A DNA stretch of 64,000 bases from contig WHVY01000001.1 of the NCBI GenBank assembly GCA_022266195.1, positions 1,550,001-1,614,000 on the forward strand. The letters run 5' to 3'. The DNA is from Tetranychus cinnabarinus (taxonomy: Eukaryota > Arthropoda > Arachnida > Trombidiformes > Tetranychidae). Positions 1 through 11,478 of this stretch are shown piece after piece (position 1 is the stretch's first letter; each line of letters opens with the position of its first letter). The translations under genes were made by a program, and so were the position numbers. The notes under the pieces were generated by a model. The model saw only the letters and a list, made by a program, of their open reading frames with translations. It was not told the origin of the DNA and did not search any database.

Positions 1-111
1 TATTGATATAACATGCAAACCCATGTACAATTATAAATTGATTGCATGTACTTAGTTTGATCAATGATTAAAATGTAAAGTTATATATAAATATAAATTG
101 ATTAATCGGTT

Positions 112-1944
112 TCAGTCTCTCCATTTAGATAGTAATTTGAGGGTGTACTGGTTCTCATTTAGAGATGAAATGTCATCACCCAATAGATTTACATGTTTAT
201 CGACCAGAATTTTAAAAGCTTCTGACTCATTACTATCATCGCCAGAATCATTTTTATTAGATTGAGTTGAATGAAACCTGGGGTCAGGAAGAGGCATAAT
301 CAATTCTGGTTCCTCTGGTACAACAATTTTATCTCGATTCAAGTGTTTTCCTTCAGATTTCAAAGCTTTATCTCCCATTGGTTTTGTGGTAAGCTTTGAA
401 AAGGCTCTTTCCAATAAAGAATGGACCTCAGCATCTACCATTGAATTTCCAGCGCAACAATTGCGTCTCCAAGTAAATCTCTGATCTGGATCAATTGACT
501 CCTTGGGAAAAAAATCTTGAACCCAGAAATCACCACCAGAAGTGACTTGACAAATAGAGTATCCGATATCGTCAGGTTGAACGAATAAACCTGTTAGTTG
601 GATATTTTTAAGTTTCTGTAAAATAGATCCATCAACGTTTGGTGAAAAATGCCAACAATCTTCAGGTTGTGATAGGTGTAGAGGAAAATGGAGAGATTGA
701 GGTTGAGTTATGTTTATGTCGAAATGGCTGACAGTAATTAAACATGCTTGATTTTTATTGGCTAAGGTGATTATGGACCCAACACTTTCAATTGAGGTAG
801 AAGACAGAAATCTTAAGCTATTGGTTGAATCACAAGGCAGCATATGGTTCCATTGAAGTAAACTATTTTTTGGGAATCTGCTATCAACTAGAATTAACTT
901 GTGATCTGATGATAGCAAGAACTGAGTATCAGTGATTGACAATTGACAGGCACCTCGGAATCTTTCCCATTCTCGAACAAAGTTTAAATTTTTAACATTC
1001 ATAATATTTTTCATTGATTTGGCGCCTCTATCACGAGTATCAAGTATTAGGAAATTATCCAGCTCACAATAGGCTAAGAGTTTAGGGTGATTTTTAAGCC
1101 AAAATAAATTAACGGGATGTTTCCATGATACTTGATTATTACCATTCGACCTTGTAGGTTTACAGGTCCAACAAAATTTTTCAGTTTCTAAATCATAATC
1201 TTTGACAGATGCACACCCATTATCTTTGGTAAAACCGACAGCAACGGAACGTTCAAGTAGATAGGATTTTGATATCTTCCAAAATCTTTCGCATTTATCA
1301 TATGATTTGGATACAAAAGGCTTGAAAATTAATGGCTCAGGACTTAGAACGAACTTTCCATCATTTTCGCTTATTTTTATCACAGAAATAGATTTTTCTT
1401 GTCTAACCAAGGAGATTGGGTCAGATCTTTGGTGGCAAAAAGATGGAGAAATCTCGCAAATCGGCCCTCCATCCAGAGAAAGTAAGCATTCAGATTCTTG
1501 AGATGAAACAGATTCAATGCATGTTTTGTAAATATGATCAGGATCTCGTTCCAAATTATTAAAGGTTATCCTATTTCTTATGGGATCAGCATAGAAAAAA
1601 TAACCAAATTTATCATCATATTGAAGACTATTGCTATAAAGCTGAGTAAAATTAAATTTAGTCGATTCTTGATATCTTTCTTGATCTGGAACAATGAGAG
1701 GCAAGGTAAAACATCTTGGATAGAAAGGTGAACTCACTATAGAATCTTGTTTGAGCTTGTAGCCTTTTACGTTATATTTATCAGGCCTGTGAACATATAT
1801 TCCTGACCCTCCAGCGTCAAGGTAATCATGTTCGTTTATGGTTTTAGTTCGGTGGCTGCTCAAAGGTACTTTGTAAACTGTAGATGAATGATAGTTGGCT
1901 AAAGTGATGGGTAAGTCTGGTATAAAATCAGCTAAATCCATCAC
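112..1944 (-). CDS. TAF1C-like RNA polymerase I transcription factor subunit
   Basis: An uninterrupted 610-codon frame starts at the ATG at 1944 (protein starts MMDLADF) and stops with TGA at 112. No intron is needed. The best clue is around residues 350-372, where 'VDSRFP' is followed by 'LLQWNHML'. This resembles the beta-propeller signature of TAF1C, the SL1/TIF-IB subunit that bridges TBP to RNA polymerase I at rDNA promoters. The rest is rich in short beta-strand-like segments (LAYCELDNFLILDTRD around residue 290), as expected of a divergent WD-type propeller. The C-terminal ~100 residues are charged and probably disordered. TAF1C proteins are often longer, so this would be a compact member. 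Coding status is sure; the family name rests on one motif and overall character. It is divergent from the Ly6 gene to its right, with ~0.7 kb between start codons. Confidence 0.62.
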   Translation of the reverse strand: MMDLADFIPDLPITLANYHSSTVYKVPLSSHRTKTINEHDYLDAGGSGIYVHRPDKYNVKGYKLKQDSIVSSPFYPRCFTLPLIVPDQERYQESTKFNFTQLYSNSLQYDDKFGYFFYADPIRNRITFNNLERDPDHIYKTCIESVSSQESECLLSLDGGPICEISPSFCHQRSDPISLVRQEKSISVIKISENDGKFVLSPEPLIFKPFVSKSYDKCERFWKISKSYLLERSVAVGFTKDNGCASVKDYDLETEKFCWTCKPTRSNGNNQVSWKHPVNLFWLKNHPKLLAYCELDNFLILDTRDRGAKSMKNIMNVKNLNFVREWERFRGACQLSITDTQFLLSSDHKLILVDSRFPKNSLLQWNHMLPCDSTNSLRFLSSTSIESVGSIITLANKNQACLITVSHFDINITQPQSLHFPLHLSQPEDCWHFSPNVDGSILQKLKNIQLTGLFVQPDDIGYSICQVTSGGDFWVQDFFPKESIDPDQRFTWRRNCCAGNSMVDAEVHSLLERAFSKLTTKPMGDKALKSEGKHLNRDKIVVPEEPELIMPLPDPRFHSTQSNKNDSGDDSNESEAFKILVDKHVNLLGDDISSLNENQYTLKLLSKWRD

Positions 1945-2670
1945 TTATTCTGTCCAATGTGTAAATATTATGAACCAAACATAGTTTATAACAATAAGGA
2001 GCACAATTAAATTGAGAGAATGTAGTAATACGATGCATATCAGATTGATTAAGTATATTAACTTTAATTAGCGCAGGGTAAAAAACAGATGCAGACAAAC
2101 ACTACATAGAACAAGAGCTCATAAGCAAAAACATGATTAATTCCTTCTTCTGGTACAAATATCAATAAAAAACTGTTTAAATTAGTAAGAAATAGTACAA
2201 ATAGAAAAAAATTAATAAAATTAGAACACAATTAGGCGAAGGAATCAACAAAAATAAAGTGTAACTTTCAAAAACAATGTGACTTCAATGAGGCTCAAGA
2301 TGTTAGTAAACACATGTGTTAGCTCCAGTAAGAGGAGGGAAAATATTACTTTTGATTATTCTGAAGTTATACCAGTTCTGAGTTTTCTAATTTTTATAAT
2401 TTGGATTTACATCTAAATTTTTGCCAAAAATTGTAAAAAGCCAAGTTCAAATTTTTTAATTAAACATGTTCGCTGAAATTATGAATCCTTACCATTAGTT
2501 ATGAAGGAATAATGGTAAACTGAAATTCAAGCAAAGGTTGCATTGTCATGATGAGAAGAAAAGATTATCATCGTTGGAGATTGGCTGAAACTTACTGTTA
2601 ACTCACTGATGATGGCCAGAACATTATTGTTTTCATCTTTAAAGACAAAAGTCACAAATTAAAACCTCTA
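1945..2670. other. Intergenic, between divergent genes
   Basis: This ~0.7 kb AT-rich stretch separates the start codons of the minus-strand TAF1C-like gene and the plus-strand Ly6 gene. It must hold both promoters. I see no coding exon and no clear TATA element. Confidence 0.6.
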
Positions 2671-3245
2671 ATGATGATTGTCTTGATTTTTTTCCTCGTT
2701 TCTCTATTTTTACCAGGTAAGAAATGTTGATCATCTATAAATTTTTAGTTTTATTTTATTTTTAACGTTTAACCTTTTGTGCTCAACAGAAATCTATTCA
2801 ATTCGTTGTTATCAGTGTGAATACCGAAGATGTCCAACTTTATCAAATTGTCGTGAAGTCCGTGATATCTGTACGATCAATAATTTCCAGCGATGGGATG
2901 TTAGACAGATTGAATGTCCAGGTCCATGTGAGACTCATCTAGTTACAGATCCTAATGGTAAGTTTACCTCAACATTCATTTAGATTAATTTGTATTCTTT
3001 ATCAATTCACACTCTATCTCTATCTATTAATTTCAGGTAAAGTAATCCGTTGGCACCGAGGCTGCTCATCTCAGCCAATGCCTACTCGTGGATCATCTGT
3101 TAACATTTGCGAGACAGTTTACCGAATTGGAATAAAGGAAGACATTTGTACGTGTTCTGGCGATTTGTGTAATTCATCCTCAACTCTAAAATTGCCATTG
3201 ACTGTTATAGCGTTAGTCCAAATTATACGATACTTATTGACCTAA
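2671..3245 (+). CDS. GPI-anchored Ly6/uPAR-type three-finger protein (copy A)
   Basis: Three exons fit GT-AG rules: 2671-2716, 2790-2957 and 3037-3245. Both introns are phase 1, and the product is 140 aa. Exon 1 encodes a signal peptide (MMIVLIFFLVSLFLPG). The mature part starts near RCYQCEYRRCP and ends with the diagnostic C-T-C-x4-L-C-N-S-S, followed by a hydrophobic tail (LPLTVIALVQIIRYLL) of the kind removed on GPI attachment. This is the cysteine pattern of arthropod Ly6 proteins related to quiver/sleepless, which act on the outer membrane face as modulators of channels or receptors or in septate junctions. The specific role is unknown. It is followed 0.5 kb downstream by a paralogue with the same exon layout. 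Confidence 0.85.
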
Positions 3246-3738
3246 CATTAAGTCAGCATCGACCCAATCTACTAGAAGGATAGGATTTTTTAATAATAGC
3301 TGTCATTCTGAATTATTATAGAATGTATTTTGTATTTTGTATCTGAACCCAAAAATGAAATAATAAACAAGTTACATTGAATCTCTTCCAGACGAAATTT
3401 TGACCCGAAATAGTTCAACATATTGGATTGATTCATAATACAGGATAATGTACAAGGAAGTTGATTGTGGCTACCAGAAAAGCCAATGAGTTGGCAACTT
3501 GCTCTCAAATCATACCAAAAAAAATCATAGGAAATGTTAAGTCATGTTGTGGTGACTTTTTATAAGCGTTTTATGAATGCAAAGAAATTGGTTTTTGATT
3601 AATAATCATGAAAACAACTGATGACTCAGTTCTAGTGAGCAATCAAGCCAACAAAAAAAACCATCTGAAAATATACATTTTGTGTAATCATTGCGTTTGA
3701 AATAGTCTTTATTTTCAAATAAAATTTGCCAATGAATG

Positions 3739-4351
3739 ATGGAGTTGATTAAATTATGGTGTATTTTACTAATACAAACAATTATCTCTCAGATTGATTT
3801 GGGTAAGTCTTTATTTTTAAGTACATTTTTCACTCTAAACTGGTAAACTGGTAAATAAACCTGAAACCTTGTTGACTTTTTCACTCCTTACAGCTGACGC
3901 AATTAAGTGTTTCACATGTGATTTTACAATCAATAGGTGTACAGATCTTAATTGTTACAATAGTCCAGATAGTTGTAGTCCGAGATTTTTTACTGCTGCT
4001 GTTGTTCCGTACCGAGAGTGTCCTGCAGGCTGTGAACTATTCTCAATGACAGATGCAAATGGTAAGTTGAAAACCAAAAATGAATTTAGATACACATTTA
4101 TGTTGTATTTTTGATCTAATTTTGTTTTTTGGTTAGGACTTGTTTTACAATGGAGTCGAGGATGTGATCAATCAGGATCGACTGCTGGAGCCGCAATAGA
4201 TTTCACCAGTACATGTAAAACGGAATATATATTTGGAACTCGAATGGATAAATGTTTTTGTAACCAGGATTTTTGCAACTCTTCTGGTAACATCAAACCA
4301 GGCTTGCTTTTAATGTTAATTTTAGCCATTTTTAATTTGATCTCCAGATGA
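3739..4351 (+). CDS. GPI-anchored Ly6/uPAR-type three-finger protein (copy B)
   Basis: The exons are 3739-3802, 3894-4061 and 4137-4351, again with two phase-1 introns, giving 148 aa. The signal peptide is MELIKLWCILLIQTIISQ. The Ly6 domain opens with IKCFTCDFTINRC and closes with C-F-C-N-Q-D-F-C-N-S-S, then a hydrophobic GPI-signal-like tail (GLLLMLILAIFNLIS). The middle exon is 168 nt long, exactly as in copy A, and both copies break inside the same Gly codon of a D-x-N-G motif. They are therefore a tandem duplication, although the proteins are now quite different in sequence. The function is probably extracellular and membrane-anchored; the partner is unknown. Confidence 0.85.
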
Positions 4352-5102
4352 ATTTTAATTTTTCTAGATAATTTGTCTAGATTATAGATTCTATGTTTGT
4401 TATTCACCCAAAACTATCATGTTTTATCAAATATAATTTCAATTTTTGTCTAAAGGATGAGAAAGATAAGTTAATGGCGAAGCATATGAAGAGTGAATTG
4501 TATTACAATTAGCTCATTTTAGATCTGAAATTTGTTAATGTCATGGTTGAACTATTTTGTAGTTTTTGTTACACATTAAAACAGTTATTTCAATTGTCGT
4601 TACGCTTATTCACACTGTATTTTCTCCTTTAAATCTGTAGATGTTGAGGGTTAGTAAAGTTTCATGATTTTAAGGATAACAATTTACGATTCATTTAAGA
4701 AACGACAGTATAATCCCTTCAAATGAACAATTTAAAGACCAATTAACTTAGCTATGGATAAAGATTGGATTAATAAACAAATTAAGTCACAGTTTTAATT
4801 TAAAATACATTTTTGTATTTCTTTGCATCACAAATGAAATTCTGATTTCCCGCTCATTAGAGATTAACACAGTTGCCAATAGGTGTTGAAGTGTTTTCAT
4901 TTTGAGCAATTTTCCTTACAAAGTTGTTTATAATTCTTCACCAATTTTATTGTTAATTATCTAATCTGGGTTTTATCCAGTTAATCACTCACCAGTTTTA
5001 TAATTATTTCAGCAACGCCGTTGTCTTAGAATACAGACTACGTTATATTAGTTTCCCAGGAAATTGATTTATTTTGATTGTAACTTAACTGTAATTTGAA
5101 TA
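4352..5102. other. Intergenic
   Basis: This holds the 3' region of Ly6 copy B and the 5' region of the CDGSH gene. It is AT-rich, and I see no coding exon or repeat. Confidence 0.6.
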
Positions 5103-5574
5103 ATGGAATCATGTAAGTATCAGATTTTTTATATTCCTTGTTGCTTTGTTAATCAGATAAGGTCAAATTTAATCAATCATCATGCATCTATAAGGTGACT
5201 TAGGGATTGATTGGTTAACTATGTTCTAATCAAATTTTTGTGTTATTTATTCGCTTGGCTTTCTTTTCTCCATATTTTTAGTCAAGGATCCTGGACAAAT
5301 ATTCGCTTATGGTGCTGCTTTTGCTTCACTGGCTTATGCTCTTTACACGAAATGGCAAGTTTGTTCATTGAGTGCCAAGATCAATCACACTATTCAGAAG
5401 GATAATGCCAAAGTTGTACATTCATTCGACATGGAAGATTTGGGAAACAATGAGACTTTCTGTCGATGCTGGAAATCCAAGAAATTTCCTTACTGTGATG
5501 GAGCCCATAATAAACACAACAAAGAAACTGGTGATAATATCGGCCCATTGATTATCAAGCAAAAAGCAGCTTAA
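5103..5574 (+). CDS. CDGSH iron-sulfur domain protein (mitoNEET/CISD1-2 type)
   Basis: Two exons: 5103-5112 (MES plus one base) and 5282-5574, giving 100 aa. Residues ~10-28 (IFAYGAAFASLAYALYT) form one N-terminal membrane anchor. The CDGSH domain follows, with C-R-C-W, eight residues after the second cysteine, then C-D-G-A-H. These are the three-cysteine, one-histidine ligands of the redox-active 2Fe-2S cluster. Proteins of this type are homodimers on the outer mitochondrial or ER membrane and take part in iron, redox and cluster transfer. At 100 aa it is nearer mitoNEET (CISD1) than CISD2 in length. The very short first exon is typical of genes whose start codon is cut off by an intron. Identification is firm; the CISD1 versus CISD2 assignment is not. 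Confidence 0.93.
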
Positions 5575-6409
5575 AAATGAAATGGGAATCAATATTAAAA
5601 AAGCAATATTACTAAAGGATAGATTATCAACTTTCCAATATTAACCTTTACTTTTTCTCGCTTTTTAATTTAACCTCTCACCATGTGTTAAAAATTATGT
5701 AAACCCATATAGAAATAGTTTGGAATGAATCTTTTGAAATTCGATGTTCATTAAAAAAAATGCCAACGATAATGGCCTAAACAATCACGTTAAATATACG
5801 TATTCATTTCTTGAATTCGGTGCTTTGAGCTCGTAGAGAAAAGGCCAGCAGTAAAACTCTAAATGTCACTAAAACGGTTCATCATAGCTAATTGATCAAT
5901 CATTTAAATTTAGAGTACCTAAAACTAAAATCCCTCTGAATTTTTTCAATGGTTTTCGTATCAAGCAATCAATCACTTGTTATTGCATAAAAAATATTCA
6001 TTATGGCTTCAATTTCTCCATACATGTATATGTTTACTCACCAATGAATTAGTTAATCTCGAGAAAAGCCTTTCCATTCCAAAAGTCCATTCTAGTGATT
6101 CAAATATTCATTAAGATCAGCTAATATTTGCCAACTTACGATCTAAGTTCGGTATAACTTATTCTAGAACTGTAGTTTCTACCCAATAATTGGTTCTTCA
6201 TGACTTGCTCCGTTAAGTTTGAATTGTGTCATGAGTAAAGACCAAATCTTTAGACTATGGTTTTGCTTCAACCATCATGTCATTAGTTCAATATGTGGAA
6301 TTAAATCTGTAAAATCGGGCTAAAATAACCTAATTGTTGATTGAATTGTGTTTATAATTGAAGTTGGACTGCATAATATAGCAGAAGTGCAGAAACACCA
6401 GCAATCATA
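5575..6409. other. Intergenic
   Basis: AT-rich spacer between the CDGSH gene and the V-ATPase d gene. I see no supported coding exon, RNA gene or repeat. Confidence 0.6.
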
Positions 6410-7629
6410 ATGTTTCTATCAGCGCTATTCAATGTGGACAATGGCTATTTGGAAGGTTTACTTCGTGGATTTAAATGCGGTATATTGAAGCAATCTGATT
6501 ACATTAATTTGGTTCAATGTGACTCCTTAGATGGTAAGTAAATAACAATTATTGTTATTACATTAGCTATTATTATTCATAATTATTTTGTTTCTTATTA
6601 GATCTTAAGATTCATTTACAAAGCACTGATTATGGCAACTTTTTAGCCAATGAGCCATCACCTTTGGCTGTTTCGGTGATTGAGGATAAATTGAGGGAAA
6701 AATTGGTCACTGAATTTCACCATATTCGCAATCAAGCTGTTGAACCTTTGGCAACATTCCTCGATTATATCACTTATTCCTACATGATTGACAATATAAT
6801 TCTCCTAATTACTGGAACACTCCATCAACGACCAATACCTGAATTGATTGATAAATGCCATCCTCTTGGACGCTTCGATCAAATGGAGGCAATCAATGTG
6901 GCAACTACTCCTGCTGATCTTTACAATGCGATTCTTGTTGACACACCATTGGCTCCATTTTTTGTGGATTGTCTCTCCGAACAAGACATGGATGAAATGA
7001 ACATTGAAATTATCCGAAATACACTATACAAAGCATATCTTGAAAGCTTCTACAAATTTTGTCAGGATGAGATTGGAGGTACAACTGGGGAAGTTATGTG
7101 TGAGATTTTGGGTAAGAATAATTTCTTATTACATTTAATTTTTTAAATTATTAATGCTGAATGTAATAATTTATTTTCTGTTTGCTCTTTTTTTATTGTA
7201 GCATTTGAAGCTGATAGACGAGCTTTCATTATAACCATAAATTCATTTGGAACTGAGTTAAGTAGGGAAGATCGAACCAAATTGTATCCTCGATGTGGTA
7301 AACTAAATCCTGATGGTTTAGCAGCTTTGGGAAGATGTGATGATTATGACCAGGTTCATGCTGTTGCTGACTTTTATTCAGATTATCGATCAATATTTGA
7401 GTCAGGAGGGGGGCAGGGAGATGTTGATGAGAAAACATTGGAAGACAAGTTCTTTGAATATGAAGTTAAACTAAATGTTAATGCATTTATGTTACAATTT
7501 CATTTTGGTGTCTTCTATGCTTACCTGAAACTGAAGGAACAAGAATGCCGGAATATTATTTGGATCTCTGAATGCATCGCCCAACGGATTCATACAATTA
7601 AACGCGAACATTACATTCCAATATTTTAA
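6410..7629 (+). CDS. ATP6V0D: V-type proton ATPase subunit d (V0 sector)
   Basis: Exons are 6410-6533, 6602-7111 and 7202-7629, both introns phase 1, giving 353 aa. That is the usual length of subunit d. The N-terminus MFLSALFNVDNGYLEGLLRG and the internal segments CHPLGRFDQM and RCDDYDQVHAVADFYSDY are family hallmarks. The protein ends in a short hydrophobic IPIF. Subunit d is the non-membrane part of the V0 sector that couples the central rotor stalk to the proteolipid ring, so it is needed for acidifying endosomes, lysosomes and secretory vesicles. It looks intact and functional. A broken partial copy of exons 2-3 lies 3.9 kb downstream, beyond the inverted repeat. Confidence 0.97.
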
Positions 7630-8000
7630 GAAGCAAAAATACAATCAAATATTCGCCCTTCTGTGTTTTGGACTGTTTGTTGTTTCAATTAATCATTTTA
7701 TCGAGATTCTGCAGGTTCCTTTAAAGTCTGTTGTCTACAGCATTGATTGTATATTAATATCTGTTTTGGTTTTAACTTGTCTTCAAATAAATGATGTTAT
7801 TAGGTTTAAGTTAATGGTTCTCAATTCATATATCGAGACATTCATCATCAATATATATAATATCATCAATATACTATAATATACTTATTATTGACTCAAT
7901 TCATAAGACCATTTGCCAAATTTAGTTAATATCTATTCTAAAAAAGGCACGCTTCTCAATAGTAACATTGACAAAAATTAGCGAAAACGAGCAAAAATCA
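7630..8000. other. 3' flank of V-ATPase d
   Basis: AT-rich sequence containing short TATATAAT/ATCAATAT runs at 7840-7885. It leads into a twice-repeated ~43 bp motif (GCGAAAACGAG...) at 7981-8060 that marks the outer edge of the inverted repeat. Confidence 0.6.
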
Positions 8001-11000
8001 ATTTATTTCAAATCGACACAAATGGGCGAAAACGAGTAAAAATTAATTTCTTTCAAATTCAAACTCTGCTAGTTTGTATGGGCATCAAAACTGTATGATT
8101 GAAAGATTTCTCTGATGATCTGTTTTCGAGAAAATCGAGTTTAAAGTTGAAACTTAGATCGCCTTTAGTTCAGCTATGAAAGCAGATTTTTTCATAAAAC
8201 TCATTTTACTAATGTTAATTTTGATGATCAATCAGAAAATTTACTTATTACAAGGAATAAAATTTTCTGTTTCTTGTAAAACAGATCACTTCGATATTCA
8301 GTTAAACCGAACTCTTTCTGTGACCGTGTTAGTTAGAAGGCCGAAACTTATTATGAATGTGTAAATATTGTTGGTACAAATCATGGCTTGAATACTTTGT
8401 TCGATTTAAGAATAGTTCTCTTGATTTTGGCCTAAAACCTGAAAAACTTTGAACCTCGATATTCCGATAATGGTGGCATCTACAATCGTGATTCTTTCAC
8501 CAATTTACTTATTTACTAATTAATAAATCAATTCAATTAAATAACTTTCTGTTAGAGGATTTGGGTAATGATTTTTGGGTTGTAAATGCACGAGCAACAA
8601 CTTATTCAACAAACTAAACTCATCTAAACCCATTTCTTGGTAAATCAACCAATTTTCTGGTTAAACTTGCAAATGAATCGCAAAAAGTACTGCCAAAGGC
8701 TCGATTACTTGAGTAAAGAGTCGGAACTTAGTGGGTTTATAGCGGCATGAAAACTGAGTCAATTGGTACTATTAAATAATTCATGCGATGGACAGTTTTT
8801 GAAAAAATCGAAGTCAAAGTTGGAACTTCGAATGCTTTTTGTTCAGCTTTGGAAGCAGATTTTTTCATCAAACTTTATTTTAATGATTTAAATTTTGCTA
8901 AGAAATCAGAAAATGCACTTATTTTGAGAAATAAAATTTCAGATTTAGTGTAAAATATAAAAGTTCGATTTTCATTTGAACTGACCTCTTTCTGTACCCG
9001 TAATAGTTAGAGGGCTCAAACTTATTATCTTTCAAAAAAAATTGTTTGTGCAAATAACGCCTTGAATACTTTTTTAGATCTACTGACAGCTCTCCTGCTC
9101 TTGGCCTAAAACCTACTAAACTTTGAATCTCGATATTTCGAGAATGGCATTATATAGAACCGCCACTCTTTAACCAAACGTTAGATTCTATTATGTCCTA
9201 AAACATGATCAAATTTTAGATCATTCAAAATGCCACGGAAAAAGTTATAGCATTGATTAATTGTGTTACCAGATTTTGTGCTTGGTTTATAAAGGTAAAT
9301 GGATATTAAAACACAACATCTTATGATGTGTTACTCAAATAGTCTGTTTTGCAAATCTTTACATAATTGAAATGTTTAAAAGATCATTGAAAGAGACTTT
9401 GACTTTCGAGTTTAGAATTGAGTTATGGTGTGTTTACAGGAGTGAAAACTGAGTTCATTAATGCTATGAAAAAGCTTATACAATAAACAGTTCTCGAGAA
9501 ATTTGAGGTCAAACTTCAAACTTCGATCGGCTTTTATTCAAAAAGGGAAACAGATTTTTGCGTGAAACTTCATTTGTCTGATGTAAGTCTTAATGAGCAA
9601 CCCGAAAATGCATTTATTACAAGGAATAAAAGTCTCTTTTTTTGTATAACAGGTCAATTCCATTTTCGATTAAAACTGACCTCATTCAGTGAACGTAAAA
9701 GTTAGACAACTGAAACTTACGATTCGTCGACAAAAGTTGTTGGTAAACATCAGTGAACGAAGACTTTGTTCAATTTAACGAGGGTTCTCTTGATTTTGGT
9801 CATTGGTCTTTTGAACTTTTAGTCTCAATATCTCGAAAATTAGGGTAACTAAAAGCATTATGGGCTATAATGTAATGAAATATAAAGTCATTCAAGATCC
9901 TACGAAAAAAGTTATAGCATTGTATTAGTTAGGTTACCAGATTTCGTGCTTGATTTATAAAGATAAATGGTTTTTCTAACTCAAGATCTTATGATGCATT
10001 AGAATCATATTCATTATCGCATTAATTAACTCATATCGTCTCTTCATTGAGTCATATTATGTTACAGTCCGATATCATGTATTCAAATCTAATAATTAGG
10101 CAAAGAATGATGCTTTCAGATACCCTAATTTTCAAGATATTGAGACTAAAAGTTCAAAAGACCAATGACCAAAATCAAGAGAACCCTCGTTAAATTGAAC
10201 AAAGTCTTCGTTCACTGATGTTTACCAACAACTTTTGTCGACGAATCGTAAGTTTCAGTTGTCTAACTTTTACGTTCACTGAATGAGGTCAGTTTTAATC
10301 GAAAATGGAATTGACCTGTTATACAAAAAAAGAGACTTTTATTCCTTGTAATAAATGCATTTTCGGGTTGCTCATTAAGACTTACATCAGACAAATGAAG
10401 TTTCACGCAAAAATCTGTTTCCCTTTTTGAATAAAAGCCGATCGAAGTTTGAAGTTTGACCTCAAATTTCTCGAGAACTGTTTATTGTATAAGCTTTTTC
10501 ATAGCATTAATGAACTCAGTTTTCACTCCTGTAAACACACCATAACTCAATTCTAAACTCGAAAGTCAAAGTCTCTTTCAATGATCTTTTAAACATTTCA
10601 ATTATGTAAAGATTTGCAAAACAGACTATTTGAGTAACACATCATAAGATGTTGTGTTTTAATATCCATTTACCTTTATAAACCAAGCACAAAATCTGGT
10701 AACACAATTAATCAATGCTATAACTTTTTCCGTGGCATTTTGAATGATCTAAAATTTGATCATGTTTTAGGACATAATAGAATCTAACGTTTGGTTAAAG
10801 AGTGGCGGTTCTATATAATGCCATTCTCGAAATATCGAGATTCAAAGTTTAGTAGGTTTTAGGCCAAGAGCAGGAGAGCTGTCAGTAGATCTAAAAAAGT
10901 ATTCAAGCCATGATTCGTACCAACAATATTTACACATTCATAATAAGTTTCAGCTTTCTAATTCGCACGGTCTTATAACGGTCTTACGGTTTTCGCCCAT

Positions 11001-11021
11001 TTGTGTCGATTTGAAATAAAT
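8001..11021. repeat. Large inverted repeat (palindrome) with ~250 bp spacer
   Basis: The segment 9063-9860 reappears as its reverse complement at about 10109-10912 with few mismatches. Farther out, 8338-8395 matches 10900-10962 inverted, and 8001-8033 matches 10989-11021 inverted. The right arm therefore follows the left arm but skips 8034-8337 and ~8396-9062; the latter is almost one tandem unit. The central spacer is about 9861-10108. Such arms would form a very long hairpin in single-stranded DNA or RNA. The arms' near identity contrasts with the diverged tandem units, so the inversion is younger than the tandem expansion. Confidence 0.9.
8085..10010 (+). repeat. Three diverged ~0.7 kb tandem units
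   Basis: Homologous landmarks recur in the same order. 'GTTTTCGAGAAAATCGAG'-like blocks occur near 8121, 8793 and 9489, and 'CTCGATATTYCGAKAATGG'-like blocks near 8456, 9128 and 9823. A 'GTTATAGCATTG...GTTACCAGATTT' block occurs near 9247 and 9910. The period is about 670-700 bp. The units are clearly diverged from each other, and the third ends in the spacer of the palindrome. A short open frame in unit 1 (8176-8364) is not kept in the other units, so the repeat is probably non-coding. It may be derived from a mobile element or a local satellite. Confidence 0.8.
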
Positions 11022-11478
11022 GGGTAAATTGTGTACTTTTAGCATCTTTAAATCAAATCAATATCAACTATTAGTTGTGTATTATCAAGTTGATCAGCAA
11101 ATTGAGGTACAACTTTTACCGATTTACCAATGTTTAAACCTTCAATCAATAAATTGTTCCTTCAACAGATCAACTTTGAGTAAAGTGTAATTTCATTGAG
11201 ACATAACGTTTAATTGTATTGTTATATCACCCTAAATGTTATCATAGAGTCTAGTTGTATTACTAGAGATGCCGATTCTGGCAATTTAGTCCATTTAGAT
11301 TACAATCGGCTATTTCTTATTAAATGATTTTCACTCAAAATGTCAGAGGAATGGCTAGTGTTCAAAAATGTTCAACCTACATTTTAAGCCAAAGTTTTGT
11401 CTCATTCCGATACCGATCTTTTCAGTCTAGAAGAGTTAAGGGTTTGCTTTTTCATTTATTTCATTTGACATAATGGAT

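Noticed and set aside
8176..8364. 62-codon frame with a hydrophobic start inside the first tandem unit
   Set aside because: The frame is not kept in the other units or the inverted arm, so it is a chance reading of the repeat.
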